A stretch of 64,000 nt of DNA. It comes from Phycisphaerae bacterium (lineage in GTDB: Bacteria; Planctomycetota; Phycisphaerae; Phycisphaerales; SM1A02). A program made the translations under genes and the position numbers. Of this stretch, positions 19,605-27,726 are shown one piece after another (position 1 is the stretch's first letter; the number at the start of each line of letters is the position of its first letter). The notes beneath the pieces were generated by a model, which was not told the origin of the DNA, ran no database searches, and saw only the letters and a list, made by a program, of their open reading frames with translations. The stretch lies in contig JAEUIT010000013.1 of assembly GCA_016795035.1 (NCBI GenBank), forward strand, positions 1 to 64,000, read 5' to 3'.

Positions 19605-19937
19605 ATGGTCGTACTCCGTCTGAAGCGCATGGGCCGCATCCATCGGCCGTTCTATCGCCTCGGTGCGATGGACAAGCGGTCTCCCCGCGATGGACGCGTC
19701 ATCGAAGAATTGGGGTGGTTCGACCCCGTCGCCAAGGACAACCAGATCAACTTCAACACCGACCGTGTGAAGTACTGGTTGAACGCCGGCGCGCAGCCCA
19801 GCGAGACCGTCGCGAACCTCCTGAAGAAGGCGGGCATCGATCCGATGGTCGGCAAGGGCAAGGGCGTCCGCAAGGTGCTCCCGAACGCCAAGCCGAAGCC
19901 CGCTGCCCCGAAGGCCGCGGCTGAAGCCAAGGCCTGA
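19605..19937 (+). CDS. rpsP: 30S ribosomal protein S16
   Basis: 110 residues: MVVLRLKRMGRIHRPFYRLG is the S16 N-terminus, and VIEELGWFDP and DRVKYWLNAGAQPSETV are family blocks. The last 25 residues are a Lys/Ala/Pro extension (KPKPAAPKAAAEAKA) that many S16 lack. GAAGGGGA precedes the ATG by about nine bases. First gene of rpsP-trmD-rplS; rimM, usually between rpsP and trmD, is missing here. Confidence 0.97.
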   Translation: MVVLRLKRMGRIHRPFYRLGAMDKRSPRDGRVIEELGWFDPVAKDNQINFNTDRVKYWLNAGAQPSETVANLLKKAGIDPMVGKGKGVRKVLPNAKPKPAAPKAAAEAKA

Positions 19938-19967
19938 CGCGGGTAGCGCTTGCAGCGGGCGAGCGCG

Positions 19968-19974
19968 AGGAGGT
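19968..19974 (+). promoter_or_regulatory. Strong ribosome binding site of trmD
   Basis: AGGAGGT, five bases before ATG 19980. It settles the start: an upstream in-frame start would have none. Confidence 0.85.
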
Positions 19975-19979
19975 GCTCG

Positions 19980-20708
19980 ATGCGAATCGATCTCCTAACG
20001 CTCTTTCCGGAGATGTTTCCTCCGGTGCTCGCGTCAAGCATCGTCGGACGGGCGGCCGACGCCGGCATCGCGGACTACCACGTTCACGACATCCGGCAGT
20101 ACGCCCAGAATAAGCACGCGAAAGTGGATGACCGCCCCTTCGGAGGCGGACCCGGCATGGTGCTCATGTGCCAACCGGTCTACGACGCGGTGCTTTCCGT
20201 CGAAGCGCTTGATGCCCGGCCCGCGACCCGGATCGTGCTGACGCCTCAAGGCGAACCCTTGCGGCAGAAGCGCGTGGAGTGGTTGGCGACGCAAGAGAGG
20301 CTTCTCTTCATCGCCGGTCACTACGAGGGTTTCGACGAACGAGTCCTCGAGGAATTGAACCCCCTCGAACTCTCGATCGGCGACTACGTCCTCTCCGGCG
20401 GCGAACTCGCAGCATTGGTCATCGTTGACGCGGTCGTGCGGCTCCTTCCGGGGGCGCTCGGCCACGAACAGTCGGCCGCCGAGGACTCGTTCTCGACGGC
20501 CACCACCAAAGGCGGGCAGACGTTGCTGGACTGCCCGCACTACACCCGGCCGCGTGAGTGGCGAGGCCGGGAGGTTCCCGAGGTGTTGCTCTCCGGCGAC
20601 CACGCAGCGATCGCTGCCTGGCGCGACGAAGAGCGACGGAAGCGAACCCGCGAACGTCGACCCGACCTCGCCTCGCATCCCGCCTCTCCCCTCGCCCCGC
20701 CGGACTGA
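19980..20708 (+). CDS. trmD: tRNA (guanine37-N1)-methyltransferase
   Basis: Knotted SPOUT methyltransferase that adds the m1G37 mark and prevents frameshifting. 242 residues. [55 protein letters not shown] and the C-terminal [17 protein letters not shown] are all family hallmarks. The start is fixed by a perfect AGGAGG. 42 bases after rpsP, in the same operon. The final 15 residues ([16 protein letters not shown]) are a lineage-specific tail. Confidence 0.97.
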   Translation: MRIDLLTLFPEMFPPVLASSIVGRAADAGIADYHVHDIRQYAQNKHAKVDDRPFGGGPGMVLMCQPVYDAVLSVEALDARPATRIVLTPQGEPLRQKRVEWLATQERLLFIAGHYEGFDERVLEELNPLELSIGDYVLSGGELAALVIVDAVVRLLPGALGHEQSAAEDSFSTATTKGGQTLLDCPHYTRPREWRGREVPEVLLSGDHAAIAAWRDEERRKRTRERRPDLASHPASPLAPPD

Positions 20709-20860
20709 CCGGACGGCGAGACCGGGAACCGACACGTCAGACTCCACGTTGCATCCACATCGCGACCTCTGCGCACCACCAGCCCGCGCACGTCGCAGAA
20801 GCGAAGGGCCTTCGTGCTCGTCGCGAATGCGGATCGAAGGATCCGAAAGGACCGTTTGAA

Positions 20861-21244
20861 ATGAACCGTACGCAAGTGATCGAAGGCATCGTCGCCGGCC
20901 AGCTGAAGCCCGAAGGCTTCATGCCCAAGTTCTCGATCGGCGACACCATCGACGTCCACTACCGCATCATCGAAGGCGACAAGGAACGCGTGCAGGTGTT
21001 CCAGGGCGTCTTCATCGCCGAGAAGGGTCGCGGCATCAACAAGACGATCACCGTTCGCCGCATCGTCGCGAACGAGGGCGTCGAGCGCGTCTTCCCGGTG
21101 CACTCGCCGCGCCTCGCGAAGGTCGAGCTCGTCCGCCGTGGCGACGCCCGCCGCGCGAAGCTCTTCTACCTCCGCGAGCGCTTCGGCAAGGCGCGTCGCC
21201 TCCGCGACCAGCGTCGCGGCCTGAAGGAAGAGGCGACGGCGTAA
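20861..21244 (+). CDS. rplS: 50S ribosomal protein L19
   Basis: 127 residues: PKFSIGDTIDVHYRIIEGDKERVQVFQGVFI, ITVRRI, GVERVFPVHSP and AKLFYLRERFGKARR are L19 blocks. AAGGA precedes the ATG by about 11 bases. A 152-base spacer after trmD carries a copy of the dispersed word ending in T (CTCCACGTTGCAT at 20742). Last gene of the ribosomal unit; no clear hairpin terminator follows, only heptamer repeats that could fold. Confidence 0.97.
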   Translation: MNRTQVIEGIVAGQLKPEGFMPKFSIGDTIDVHYRIIEGDKERVQVFQGVFIAEKGRGINKTITVRRIVANEGVERVFPVHSPRLAKVELVRRGDARRAKLFYLRERFGKARRLRDQRRGLKEEATA

Positions 21245-21252
21245 GGAAAGAA

Positions 21253-21395
21253 CGAGGAGTCAGGAGTCAGGAGTCAGGAGCCAGTGTGGGAGAGCTCGCC
21301 ACGAGCGCGATGAACGCTCGCCAGGCAGCGACCAGCTGAGCTACCCGAGGGCAATGCTGCCCCTGACTCCTGACTCCTACATCCTGACTCCTTCC
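21253..21395. repeat. Heptanucleotide repeats as inverted arms
   Basis: A left arm of AGGAGTC units (21255-21283) and a right arm of the complement GACTCCT (about 21362-21392) enclose about 80 bases, so the rplS transcript could fold a long hairpin. Between them, on the minus strand, 21331-21352 reads like the 5' part of a tRNA (GGGTAGCTCAGCTGGT), but no full cloverleaf is present. Confidence 0.83.
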
Positions 21396-21397
21396 TC

Positions 21398-21754
21398 ATG
21401 CTCCGCCTCATCAAGTCCTTTTCATTCGAAGCGGCCCACTTCCTGCCCACGTTTCCCGAAGGGCACAAGTGCCGGCGGCTGCATGGGCACTCGTTCCGCG
21501 TGGACGTCGTCGTCGAAGGCGAACTCGACGTCGCCAAGGGCTATCTCATCGACTACGGCGACATCAAGAAGTTCACCGAGCCGATCGAGAAGGAACTCGA
21601 CCACTACTGCCTGAACGACATCAAGGGCCTCGAGAATCCCACGAGCGAGATGATCGCGAAGTGGATCTACGACCGCTTGAAGCCGTCGCTGCCGATCCTC
21701 GCGCAGGTCGTCGTGCATGAGACATGCACGAGTCGGTGTGAGTATGGGGAGTGA
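21398..21754 (+). CDS. queD: 6-carboxy-5,6,7,8-tetrahydropterin synthase
   Basis: Second enzyme of queuosine precursor synthesis, made from dihydroneopterin triphosphate. 118 residues. Zinc ligands are His14 (FEAAHFL), His29 and His31 (LHGHSF); the catalytic Cys is Cys25 (HKCRR). DYGDIKKF, LDHYCLND, NPTSEMIAKWIYDRL and VVVHETCTSRCEY complete the family pattern. No queC, queE or queF is in the window. It is an isolated gene between two heptamer-repeat clusters. Confidence 0.96.
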   Translation: MLRLIKSFSFEAAHFLPTFPEGHKCRRLHGHSFRVDVVVEGELDVAKGYLIDYGDIKKFTEPIEKELDHYCLNDIKGLENPTSEMIAKWIYDRLKPSLPILAQVVVHETCTSRCEYGE

Positions 21755-21807
21755 AGAGGATCAAGGGGGAAGAAGGGTTCAGGGGCAAACCGCGGCCTTC
21801 GGCCGCG

Positions 21808-21902
21808 AGGAGTCAGGATTGAGGATTCAGGAGTGAGGGTGAAAGCACCCGACGTGCGATGCCGAGGCGCCTTTCCCACTGACTCCTGACTCCTGTCTCC
21901 CG
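21808..21902. repeat. Heptanucleotide repeats after queD
   Basis: GAGGAGTCAGGATTGAGGAT and following units (about 21809-21838) face the complementary CTGACTCCTGACTCCTG (about 21880-21897). Third cluster of the same family in the window. Confidence 0.82.
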
Positions 21903-21952
21903 TCTCCTCTCCGCGTTGCAGCCTCTCCATTATCTCGTCTCCATTCTCTTCC

Positions 21953-22702
21953 GTGCCTCCCCCTTCCTTCCACGTCTTGCACGATGCTCGCGGCCTTGCC
22001 GCGGCGGTCGGCATGTCGCACCCCTGCTGCACGAGCGTCGCGCTGCCGTTTCCGCTCTCGGCGGGCGCGGCGCGCCAGCCGGTCGCGTCGTTCGTCGACG
22101 GCAATCCGCTCGCCGACGACTGGCTGCTTGATCTTGAAGTGCCGGGCGATGTGATCATCACGTGGTCGGGCACGCTCGCGTCGACGCTTTTCGGCGACGA
22201 CCCGCGCACCTGGATGCGCGCGGGCCACGACGCGTTTCGCGCCTATTGCGATAGCGCGGCCCCCACGCTCGTCGCACAAGAGCGGCGCATCGCCTTTCGC
22301 GCGCATGCGCGGCACGTCTTGAGCGACGTGCAAGGCTGCCTGAACTTCCTCCGCATGCGCGAAGGCCAGCCCTTCGATCTTGCGTTCGCCCCGGCGGACC
22401 TTCTCACGCCGGACATGCTTCCGAACGCCGAAGACCATCTGACCCGCGCCTTCGAGGCGCTCGGCTCGCGCGCGAAGGTCGTCCTTCTGCACGACGCGCT
22501 GCCGTCCGACGGCGATGACGGCGAGTTGCCCATCTTGCCGGTGCCGCTCGGCCGTGGCGTCTTGCCGGGCGACGTCCTTCGTCGCCTCGTCGCGGAGTTC
22601 GTCCCCGCGTCGACCCCGATCCTCCTACTGCCCGAAGGTCCGGCTGCGCAGATCGAATGGCTTCGTCAGCCGGTCGCGCCGGTCGTACCGCCCAAGGGCT
22701 GA
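21953..22702 (+). CDS. Hypothetical protein
   Basis: 249 residues from a GTG start at 21953; I do not recognise the family. There is no signal peptide or membrane helix. Two Cys near the start (SHPCCTSV) and a later YCDSAAP are present. The middle reads like an alpha/beta domain: VIITWSGTLASTLFGDDPRTWMRAG-like helix-strand alternation, VLSDVQGCLNFLRM, then AKVVLLHDALPSDG and a C-terminal VPASTPILLLPEG. The strand-loop segments near LLHDALPSDG hint at a nucleotide- or metal-binding enzyme, but no signature is complete. Transcribed alone, 120 bases before the HNH gene. A shorter start at the Met before SHPCC is possible. Confidence 0.65.
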   Translation: MPPPSFHVLHDARGLAAAVGMSHPCCTSVALPFPLSAGAARQPVASFVDGNPLADDWLLDLEVPGDVIITWSGTLASTLFGDDPRTWMRAGHDAFRAYCDSAAPTLVAQERRIAFRAHARHVLSDVQGCLNFLRMREGQPFDLAFAPADLLTPDMLPNAEDHLTRAFEALGSRAKVVLLHDALPSDGDDGELPILPVPLGRGVLPGDVLRRLVAEFVPASTPILLLPEGPAAQIEWLRQPVAPVVPPKG

Positions 22703-22822
22703 CGAAACGTCAGGAACGCGCTCACTTCGTCCCCGGCATGGCCTCTCGCCGGCCGATTCGTTAGTATTGGCTGCCCCGAGGCTTGGACGCCGAGAGGCTT
22801 GTCGTGCATTCTGAGGTGCAGG

Positions 22823-23455
22823 ATGACCACGCTTGCGAGCGGGCTGGATGCCAAAGTGCTCGTACTCAACCGCGTCTTTGCGGCGGTGCGAGTGGTCGAC
22901 GCGCGCCGCGCGTTCACGATGCTTGTGAAAGACATCGCGGAAGTTGTCTCCATCGAGAACGGCTCGTACGCGAGCTATTCGTTCGCGACATGGGCCGAAG
23001 CCGCCGCGTACCAGCACGAACACGAACGCGACCAACACGATTGGGTCACGACGTCGCGCTTCGCGATCGCCGTGCCGAAGATCGTGCGACTCCTCGGCTA
23101 CGACCGGTTCCCGCGCGAGCACGTGAAGCTCAACCGGCGCAACATCTACGCGCGCGACGGCAGCCGGTGCCAGTACTGCGGCAAGCACTTCTCGACGCGT
23201 GAACTCACCCTCGACCACGTGCGCCCGCGCGTGCAGGGCGGCGAGAACTCGTGGGTCAACCTGGTCTGCGCCTGCGTCAAGTGCAACGCCCGCAAGGGTG
23301 GTCGAACCCCCGAACAGGCGGGCATGCGTCTCATGCGCCAGCCGGTCAAGCCGAAGCGCAACCCCGCGATCACGATCCGCCTCGGCTCGCCGAAGTACCA
23401 GTCGTGGAAGGCGTTCCTCGACGAGGCGTACTGGACCGTCGAACTCGTCGACTGA
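22823..23455 (+). CDS. HNH endonuclease-domain protein
   Basis: 210 residues. An N-terminal domain (VLVLNRVFAAVRVVDARRAFTML, IAEVV) is followed by an HNH nuclease: zinc pairs CQYC and CVKC, and the catalytic core LTLDHVRPRVQGG with ENSWVNLV. This is the solitary HNH family found as a single conserved copy in many planctomycetes and other bacteria, not a homing endonuclease, and its physiological role is unknown. The ATG is preceded by a GAGG sequence; a TTG 24 bases upstream is less likely. TTAGTATTGG at about 22763 may be part of its promoter. Confidence 0.9.
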   Translation: MTTLASGLDAKVLVLNRVFAAVRVVDARRAFTMLVKDIAEVVSIENGSYASYSFATWAEAAAYQHEHERDQHDWVTTSRFAIAVPKIVRLLGYDRFPREHVKLNRRNIYARDGSRCQYCGKHFSTRELTLDHVRPRVQGGENSWVNLVCACVKCNARKGGRTPEQAGMRLMRQPVKPKRNPAITIRLGSPKYQSWKAFLDEAYWTVELVD

Positions 23456-23548
23456 GCGGTTTGCCCCGAGTTATGCACGAATTCGGGGCGTGGTTGTCGC
23501 GTGGGCGAACGCCTGAACAATTCGTTCGCGGGCGGGTGCGCGAGCCGC

Positions 23549-23554
23549 TATCTT
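23549..23554 (+). promoter_or_regulatory. Putative -10 element (TATCTT) for the 23565 gene
   Basis: TATCTT lies 10 bases before the ATG, inside the loop of a small hairpin GCGAGCC/GGCTCGC (23540-23561). No Shine-Dalgarno. Confidence 0.4.
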
Positions 23555-23564
23555 GGCTCGCGCC

Positions 23565-24119
23565 ATGAGCAAGAAAGACAAGTCGGACTCCCACAAGGAC
23601 AGCAAGAAGGATCGCCGCAAGGAACGCAAGCAGGACTCGGCCAAGAAGGGCGCCGGCCAGCAGGACGTCGTTCCGCTCGAGAAGGCCGCGGAAGAGGTCG
23701 TTCCGGCGATGCCGAAGTTCAAGCACGTCGCCAAGAAGAAGCTCTCGACCGGCAAGGGCGCGACGCCGGCCGAGGTCGGCAAGAGCCTTGTCGAACTCTT
23801 CAACGCCGGCAAGGCGGAAGAGGTGGAGAAGCTCTGGCACCACAAGAAGATCGAATCGATCGAGGCCGACGGCTCGGTCTTCCTTGGCCGTAAGGGCATC
23901 ACCGAGAAGAACACTTGGTGGTACGGCAACTTCGAGGTGCACTCGGGCCGCGCCGAAGGTCCGTTCGTCGGCGCCACCGGCTTCGTCGTCCACTTCACCA
24001 TCGACTGCACCCCGAAGGGCGGTGCCCGCATGACGAGCCGTGAAGTCGGCGTCTACACCGTCGAGAAGGGCAAGATCATCCGCGAAGAGTTCATGGGTTT
24101 ACTCGGCGATCCCGCCTAA
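23565..24119 (+). CDS. NTF2/SnoaL-fold protein with lysine-rich N-terminus
   Basis: 184 residues. The first 40 are a charged, Lys/Asp/Ser-rich disordered segment (KKDKSDSHKDSKKDRRKERK). The remainder resembles the SnoaL/NTF2 cone fold: helix GKSLVELFNAGKAEEVEKLWHH, IESIEADGSVFLGRKGITEKN, GPFVGATGFVVHFTID, MTSREVGVYTVEKGKIIREEF. The EVGVYTVEKGKI element is characteristic of nuclear-transport-factor-like proteins in planctomycetes. Whether it is an enzyme or a binding protein is unclear. The final residues LGDPA and the stop codon are part of a 27-base tandem repeat. Confidence 0.8.
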   Translation: MSKKDKSDSHKDSKKDRRKERKQDSAKKGAGQQDVVPLEKAAEEVVPAMPKFKHVAKKKLSTGKGATPAEVGKSLVELFNAGKAEEVEKLWHHKKIESIEADGSVFLGRKGITEKNTWWYGNFEVHSGRAEGPFVGATGFVVHFTIDCTPKGGARMTSREVGVYTVEKGKIIREEFMGLLGDPA

Positions 24120-24204
24120 GGGGGCCTTCTCGGCGATCCCGCCTAAGGGGGCCTTCTCGGCGATCGCGCCTGAGGGGCCTCTCGGCGATCCGACTTGAGG
24201 GGCT
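24102..24204 (+). repeat. Tandem 25-27-base repeat carrying the stop codon
   Basis: Four units start at 24102, 24129, 24156 and 24181. Each of the first two reads CTCGGCGATCCCGCCTAA, then GGGGGCCTT, that is LGDPA-stop in frame with the upstream gene. The third unit has TGA in place of TAA. The last unit has drifted and touches the longest frame of the downstream kinase gene. Confidence 0.9.
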
Positions 24205-26678
24205 GCGACGACCCGCCCGACGTTCGGCGAGAATGCGACGACGTCGGGACGCCATCGTTGCAACGGCTTCTTCGTGAACTTCTGCTTCAGCTCGCCGTGT
24301 TCGCGGCTTACTTGGCCGCGTGCGAGGCGATTTCATTGTCGCAGCCGGCTCACGTCGAGTTGGCCGTTCCCGCGCTCACGCTCGGCGTCACGCTCGCGGC
24401 GTGCATCCTCGGCGGGCCGCACAAGGCGATCGCGGCGATGCTCGCCGGCTGGATCTGGTTGCCGGCGCTGTACCCCTTCCCGCTCGCGGCATCGCTCGCG
24501 TCGGCCCAGGCGGCGATCTGCGGTCTCGCCGCGCGGGTGCTTGAACGGCGCCGCTTCCGCGTCTCGCTCGAGCGCCCGAGCGACTTCGCGACGCTCATCG
24601 CCGTCATCATTCCGCTCGCCGCCGTCGCCGACACGGCCGCGTCGTTCGGGCTGCGGTCGATCCTCGGAAGCGGCGCGACCCGCTCGAGCTCCCTCTTCAT
24701 CGATCTCGCGTGGACCGCATCGATCCGTGCGCTCGGCGCGATGCTCGTCGCGCCGGTCACGCTCCTCGCGCAGTCGTTGGCGTGGCCCACGCATGTCGAC
24801 CTCGCGGTGCACTGGCGGCGCGCGATCGAGTTCGTTCTCCTCACCGCGTGCGTGGCCTGCGCCGCGCTCGTCCTGCCCGCGCTCACCGACGACGGCGGCG
24901 TGATGTGGCCGGTCGCGGTGTGTCTCGCCCTCCCCTTCGGCATCCTCCTCGCGGTGCGCTTCGATCGATGGGGGGCGATCGCGATGGCAGTGATCCTCGC
25001 GAGCGCGCTCCTCTCCGGCCTTGCGATCGACGGCTCGCGCGGCCTCGAGGCGTCGACCGCCCACGCGCTCGCGACGCTCGGACTCTGGGCGTTCACGATC
25101 GCGATTCTCGCGACGACGATGCTCCTCGGCATCACCGTCGCGGCGCACCGGAAAGACTCGATGGAGATCGTCGGCGCGGCGACGCGCCTCCGTCACGTCG
25201 TCGACGCCGCGCGCCTCGGCTACTGGCAGTTCGACAAGGACTGGCGCACGATCGGCGTGAACCCGCGGCTCGCGGCGATGCTCGTCACGAGCGAAGACGC
25301 GCTCCTCGGCAAGCCGCTCCTCGAACTCGTGTCGGAGCGGGTGCGCCCCGAAGTGGTCCGGATGCTCGCGTCGATCGAGCGCGGCGATCGCTTCGAGATG
25401 GAGATCGAGTGCAAGCGAAGCGACGGCCGCCTCGCGTGGCTCGGCCTGCACGTGACGCGCACCCGCGGCACGCTCACCGCGCCCGGCGCGATCGCCGCCG
25501 TCGAAGATCTCGCCGACCGCCGCCGCGCCGAAGCCGAGCGCCTGCGCCTCGAGACGAACATGCTGCACGCGCAGAAGCTCGAGAGCCTGGGCGTCCTGGC
25601 GGGCGGACTCGCGCACGACTTCAACAACATCGTCATGGGCATCCGCGGCAACGCGGGGCTTCTTCGGGTGCGCGGCGGCAATCCCGCCGACACGCAGGCC
25701 TGCGCCGACCGCATCGACTCGCTGTGCCAGCGCGCCGCCGAGCTCGTCTCCACGTTGCTCGCGTACGCCGGCAAGGGCGACTTCGTCCTCGAGCGCTTCG
25801 CGCTGAGTCGCGCGGTGCGCGAGGCACTCGGCGTGGTGCGCCTCGTCGCGCCGCCGAGCGCGCGCTTCGAGGTGGATCCACACGACGAGACGATCGAGAT
25901 CTCCGCCGATCCGCATCACTTCCGCCAGATGCTCGTGAGCATCTACGGCAACGCGATCGAGGCCCTCGCCCCCGGCGGCGGCACGGTGCGCACGCGCTGC
26001 CGACGCATCGGCGCCCGCGGCAGCGAGACCGCGATGGCCGAACTCGAGATCACCGACGACGGCTGCGGCATGGGCGACGCGACGATGGCCCGCGTCTTCG
26101 AGCCATTCTTCTCGACGAAGGGGCTCGGCCGCGGACTCGGCATGTCGGCGGCGCTCGGCATCGCGCGGCGCTTAGGCGGCACGATCGACGTCGAGAGCAA
26201 GGTCGGCGTCGGCACCGTGGTGCGCGTCCGCATCCCGCTCGCGAACGCGACGTCCGACGCCGCGCCGAACGCGCCCACCGCGCTGCCCCGCCGGCCGACC
26301 GCGATCCTCGTCGAGCCCGACGCCAGCCTCCGCGAACTCGTCGTTGCAGCCCTCGAGATCCGCGGCTACGCGGTGTCGCTCGAGCGCGACATGCAGTCGG
26401 CGCTCGCGGTCGCCGAGGAGCGGCCGCCCGGCGCCCTCGTCGCGTATGCGGGCGGCTCGATCCTCGGCTCGCTCGACCACGTGCGCGCCGCCCGTTCACG
26501 CGGGCTCGAGTGCCCCGTGATCCTCACGACCGACCACCGCGCGAGCGTCATCCTCGACGCCAACGATCGCCACACGATCTGGATCTCGCGGCCCTTCGAC
26601 GTGCGTCGCTTCCTCGATGCCCTCGACCAGGCGACGGGCGTGCGGCCATCGACGACGATCGCGCGGCCGAGCGCCTGA
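24195..26678 (+). CDS. Membrane hybrid histidine kinase with degenerate receiver domain
   Basis: Up to 827 residues: an N-terminal MASE1-like membrane region of about eight helices, a PAS domain (RLGYWQFDKDWRTIGVNPRL), a HisKA helix with GGLAHDFNNIVMG (phospho-acceptor His), and an HATPase domain (NAIEAL, DDGCGM, FEPFFSTK, GLGRGLGMSAALG). The C-terminal 110 residues look like a receiver (ILVEPDASLRELVVAALEIRGYAV), but where the phospho-acceptor Asp should be it has ALVAYAGGSI, so it probably cannot be phosphorylated. No response-regulator gene is adjacent. The start is uncertain: TTG 24195 lies in the tandem repeat, TTG 24255 and GTG 24297 are alternatives, and none has a good ribosome site. 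Confidence 0.88.
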   Translation: MRGCDDPPDVRRECDDVGTPSLQRLLRELLLQLAVFAAYLAACEAISLSQPAHVELAVPALTLGVTLAACILGGPHKAIAAMLAGWIWLPALYPFPLAASLASAQAAICGLAARVLERRRFRVSLERPSDFATLIAVIIPLAAVADTAASFGLRSILGSGATRSSSLFIDLAWTASIRALGAMLVAPVTLLAQSLAWPTHVDLAVHWRRAIEFVLLTACVACAALVLPALTDDGGVMWPVAVCLALPFGILLAVRFDRWGAIAMAVILASALLSGLAIDGSRGLEASTAHALATLGLWAFTIAILATTMLLGITVAAHRKDSMEIVGAATRLRHVVDAARLGYWQFDKDWRTIGVNPRLAAMLVTSEDALLGKPLLELVSERVRPEVVRMLASIERGDRFEMEIECKRSDGRLAWLGLHVTRTRGTLTAPGAIAAVEDLADRRRAEAERLRLETNMLHAQKLESLGVLAGGLAHDFNNIVMGIRGNAGLLRVRGGNPADTQACADRIDSLCQRAAELVSTLLAYAGKGDFVLERFALSRAVREALGVVRLVAPPSARFEVDPHDETIEISADPHHFRQMLVSIYGNAIEALAPGGGTVRTRCRRIGARGSETAMAELEITDDGCGMGDATMARVFEPFFSTKGLGRGLGMSAALGIARRLGGTIDVESKVGVGTVVRVRIPLANATSDAAPNAPTALPRRPTAILVEPDASLRELVVAALEIRGYAVSLERDMQSALAVAEERPPGALVAYAGGSILGSLDHVRAARSRGLECPVILTTDHRASVILDANDRHTIWISRPFDVRRFLDALDQATGVRPSTTIARPSA

Positions 26679-26711
26679 CAGGTCCGTGACAAGCGACACG
26701 CGCGTGCGCGC

Positions 26712-27596
26712 TCACTCGCGAGTCGCAGGCAATGACGGGCCCGGTGCCGTTCGCGGCGTCGCGGCGGGCGGAGGCTCCGGCGTGGCGGGCGCGGGCGTCG
26801 GTTCATCCTGCGGACGGTCGGCGGCGGGCACGGCGCGCTCGGGCGTGATCTCGAGCGTCGCTTCGTAGCGCACGCCGTCGGCGATGTCGCGCGAGTGTTC
26901 CACGCGCTCGATGAGCATCGATCGCGGATTGACGAAGAGATCCATCGTGGCCTCGCGCGGCATGCTCACGCTCGGCGTTCGGGGCGCGGCGCCGTTCGGC
27001 GCGTTGGCGGGCGCGGGCGACATGACGCCGCCGTCGGTCGCGTTCGTGGCGTCGATCGGCGCCGACGAGACGAAGTGGAGGCGGAGCAATTCCTTCGCGC
27101 CGATCGTCACCGGTTCGACGGCGACCGGGACGAGTTCGCCGCCCGTTCCCTGCATCGACTTCAGCGGGTTCTCCGCGAAGCGAAGCGAGAGGTGCGGCAG
27201 CATCCAGAGCTGGCGCTCGAGACGCAGCCGCCCGGCGAGCGACTGGTCGGCGGCGTCGCAATCGGCGGCCGTCGATCGGAGGTCGCTCGAGCGAACCGCG
27301 AGCGTCGAGCCGTTCACGAAGCAGTCCATGAGGCGCGACGCATTGACGCCGCCGGCGGTCTCGTCGACGGCACCATCCGTTCGGCGTCGTTCGCCGTCGA
27401 TCGTGCGGTGCTCAAGACGCACCGTGTCTTCGTACACCGTGAGGTTTCGGTAGCGATCGACGAGCGATCGGAAGAGCTCGGCGGGGTCGAGCGGGCGCGA
27501 TCGCTCCGTCGGGGCGACCTGTGCCATCGCCGGCGTCGCCGAAGCGGCGAGGAGGAGGACGCAAGTCGACGCTACGACGCCGAGGCCCGATCGCAT
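26712..27596 (-). CDS. Secreted protein, LolA/DUF2092-like
   Basis: 294 residues with a signal peptide (LGVVASTCVLLLAASATPAMA). The mature part starts DPAELFRSLVDRYRNLTVYEDTVRLEHR, which resembles the opening of LolA/LppX-fold proteins that bind lipids in the periplasm. Then come FVNGSTLAVRSSDLR, a WMLPHLSLRF segment, KELLRLHFVSS and VNPRSMLIERVEHS strands. A Pro/Ala-rich tail ends the protein. The start at 27596 is supported by GACAAT six bases upstream; a GTG at 27614 is the alternative. Convergent with the histidine kinase, with only 33 bases between. Confidence 0.75.
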   Translation of the reverse strand: MRSGLGVVASTCVLLLAASATPAMAQVAPTERSRPLDPAELFRSLVDRYRNLTVYEDTVRLEHRTIDGERRRTDGAVDETAGGVNASRLMDCFVNGSTLAVRSSDLRSTAADCDAADQSLAGRLRLERQLWMLPHLSLRFAENPLKSMQGTGGELVPVAVEPVTIGAKELLRLHFVSSAPIDATNATDGGVMSPAPANAPNGAAPRTPSVSMPREATMDLFVNPRSMLIERVEHSRDIADGVRYEATLEITPERAVPAADRPQDEPTPAPATPEPPPAATPRTAPGPSLPATRE

Positions 27597-27602
27597 GTCG
27601 CG

Positions 27603-27608
27603 ATTGTC
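27603..27608 (-). promoter_or_regulatory. Possible -10 element (GACAAT) for the 27596 gene
   Basis: GACAAT six bases before the ATG on the minus strand; the first base deviates from TANNNT. Confidence 0.3.
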
Positions 27609-27726
27609 GACCACGGCCCGTCGAAAGGCAATTGGCGGCCGACGAAAAGGGCGAAGGCGATTGGACGCGGCGCACGGCGTGCCGCCCCTACCCGAACCCC
27701 CAACCTGACCCCCATTCCCGCCGCCC

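Noticed and set aside
21331..21352. Complete tRNA gene
   Set aside because: Only the 5' D-arm words are present; no anticodon or T arm can be formed.
16031..21902. CRISPR array from the heptamer repeats
   Set aside because: Units are seven bases, contiguous and inverted, with no spacers and no cas genes.
23540..23561. Small hairpin before the 23565 gene as a terminator
   Set aside because: Seven-base stem without a T run and only three bases before a start codon; more likely incidental or part of the promoter.
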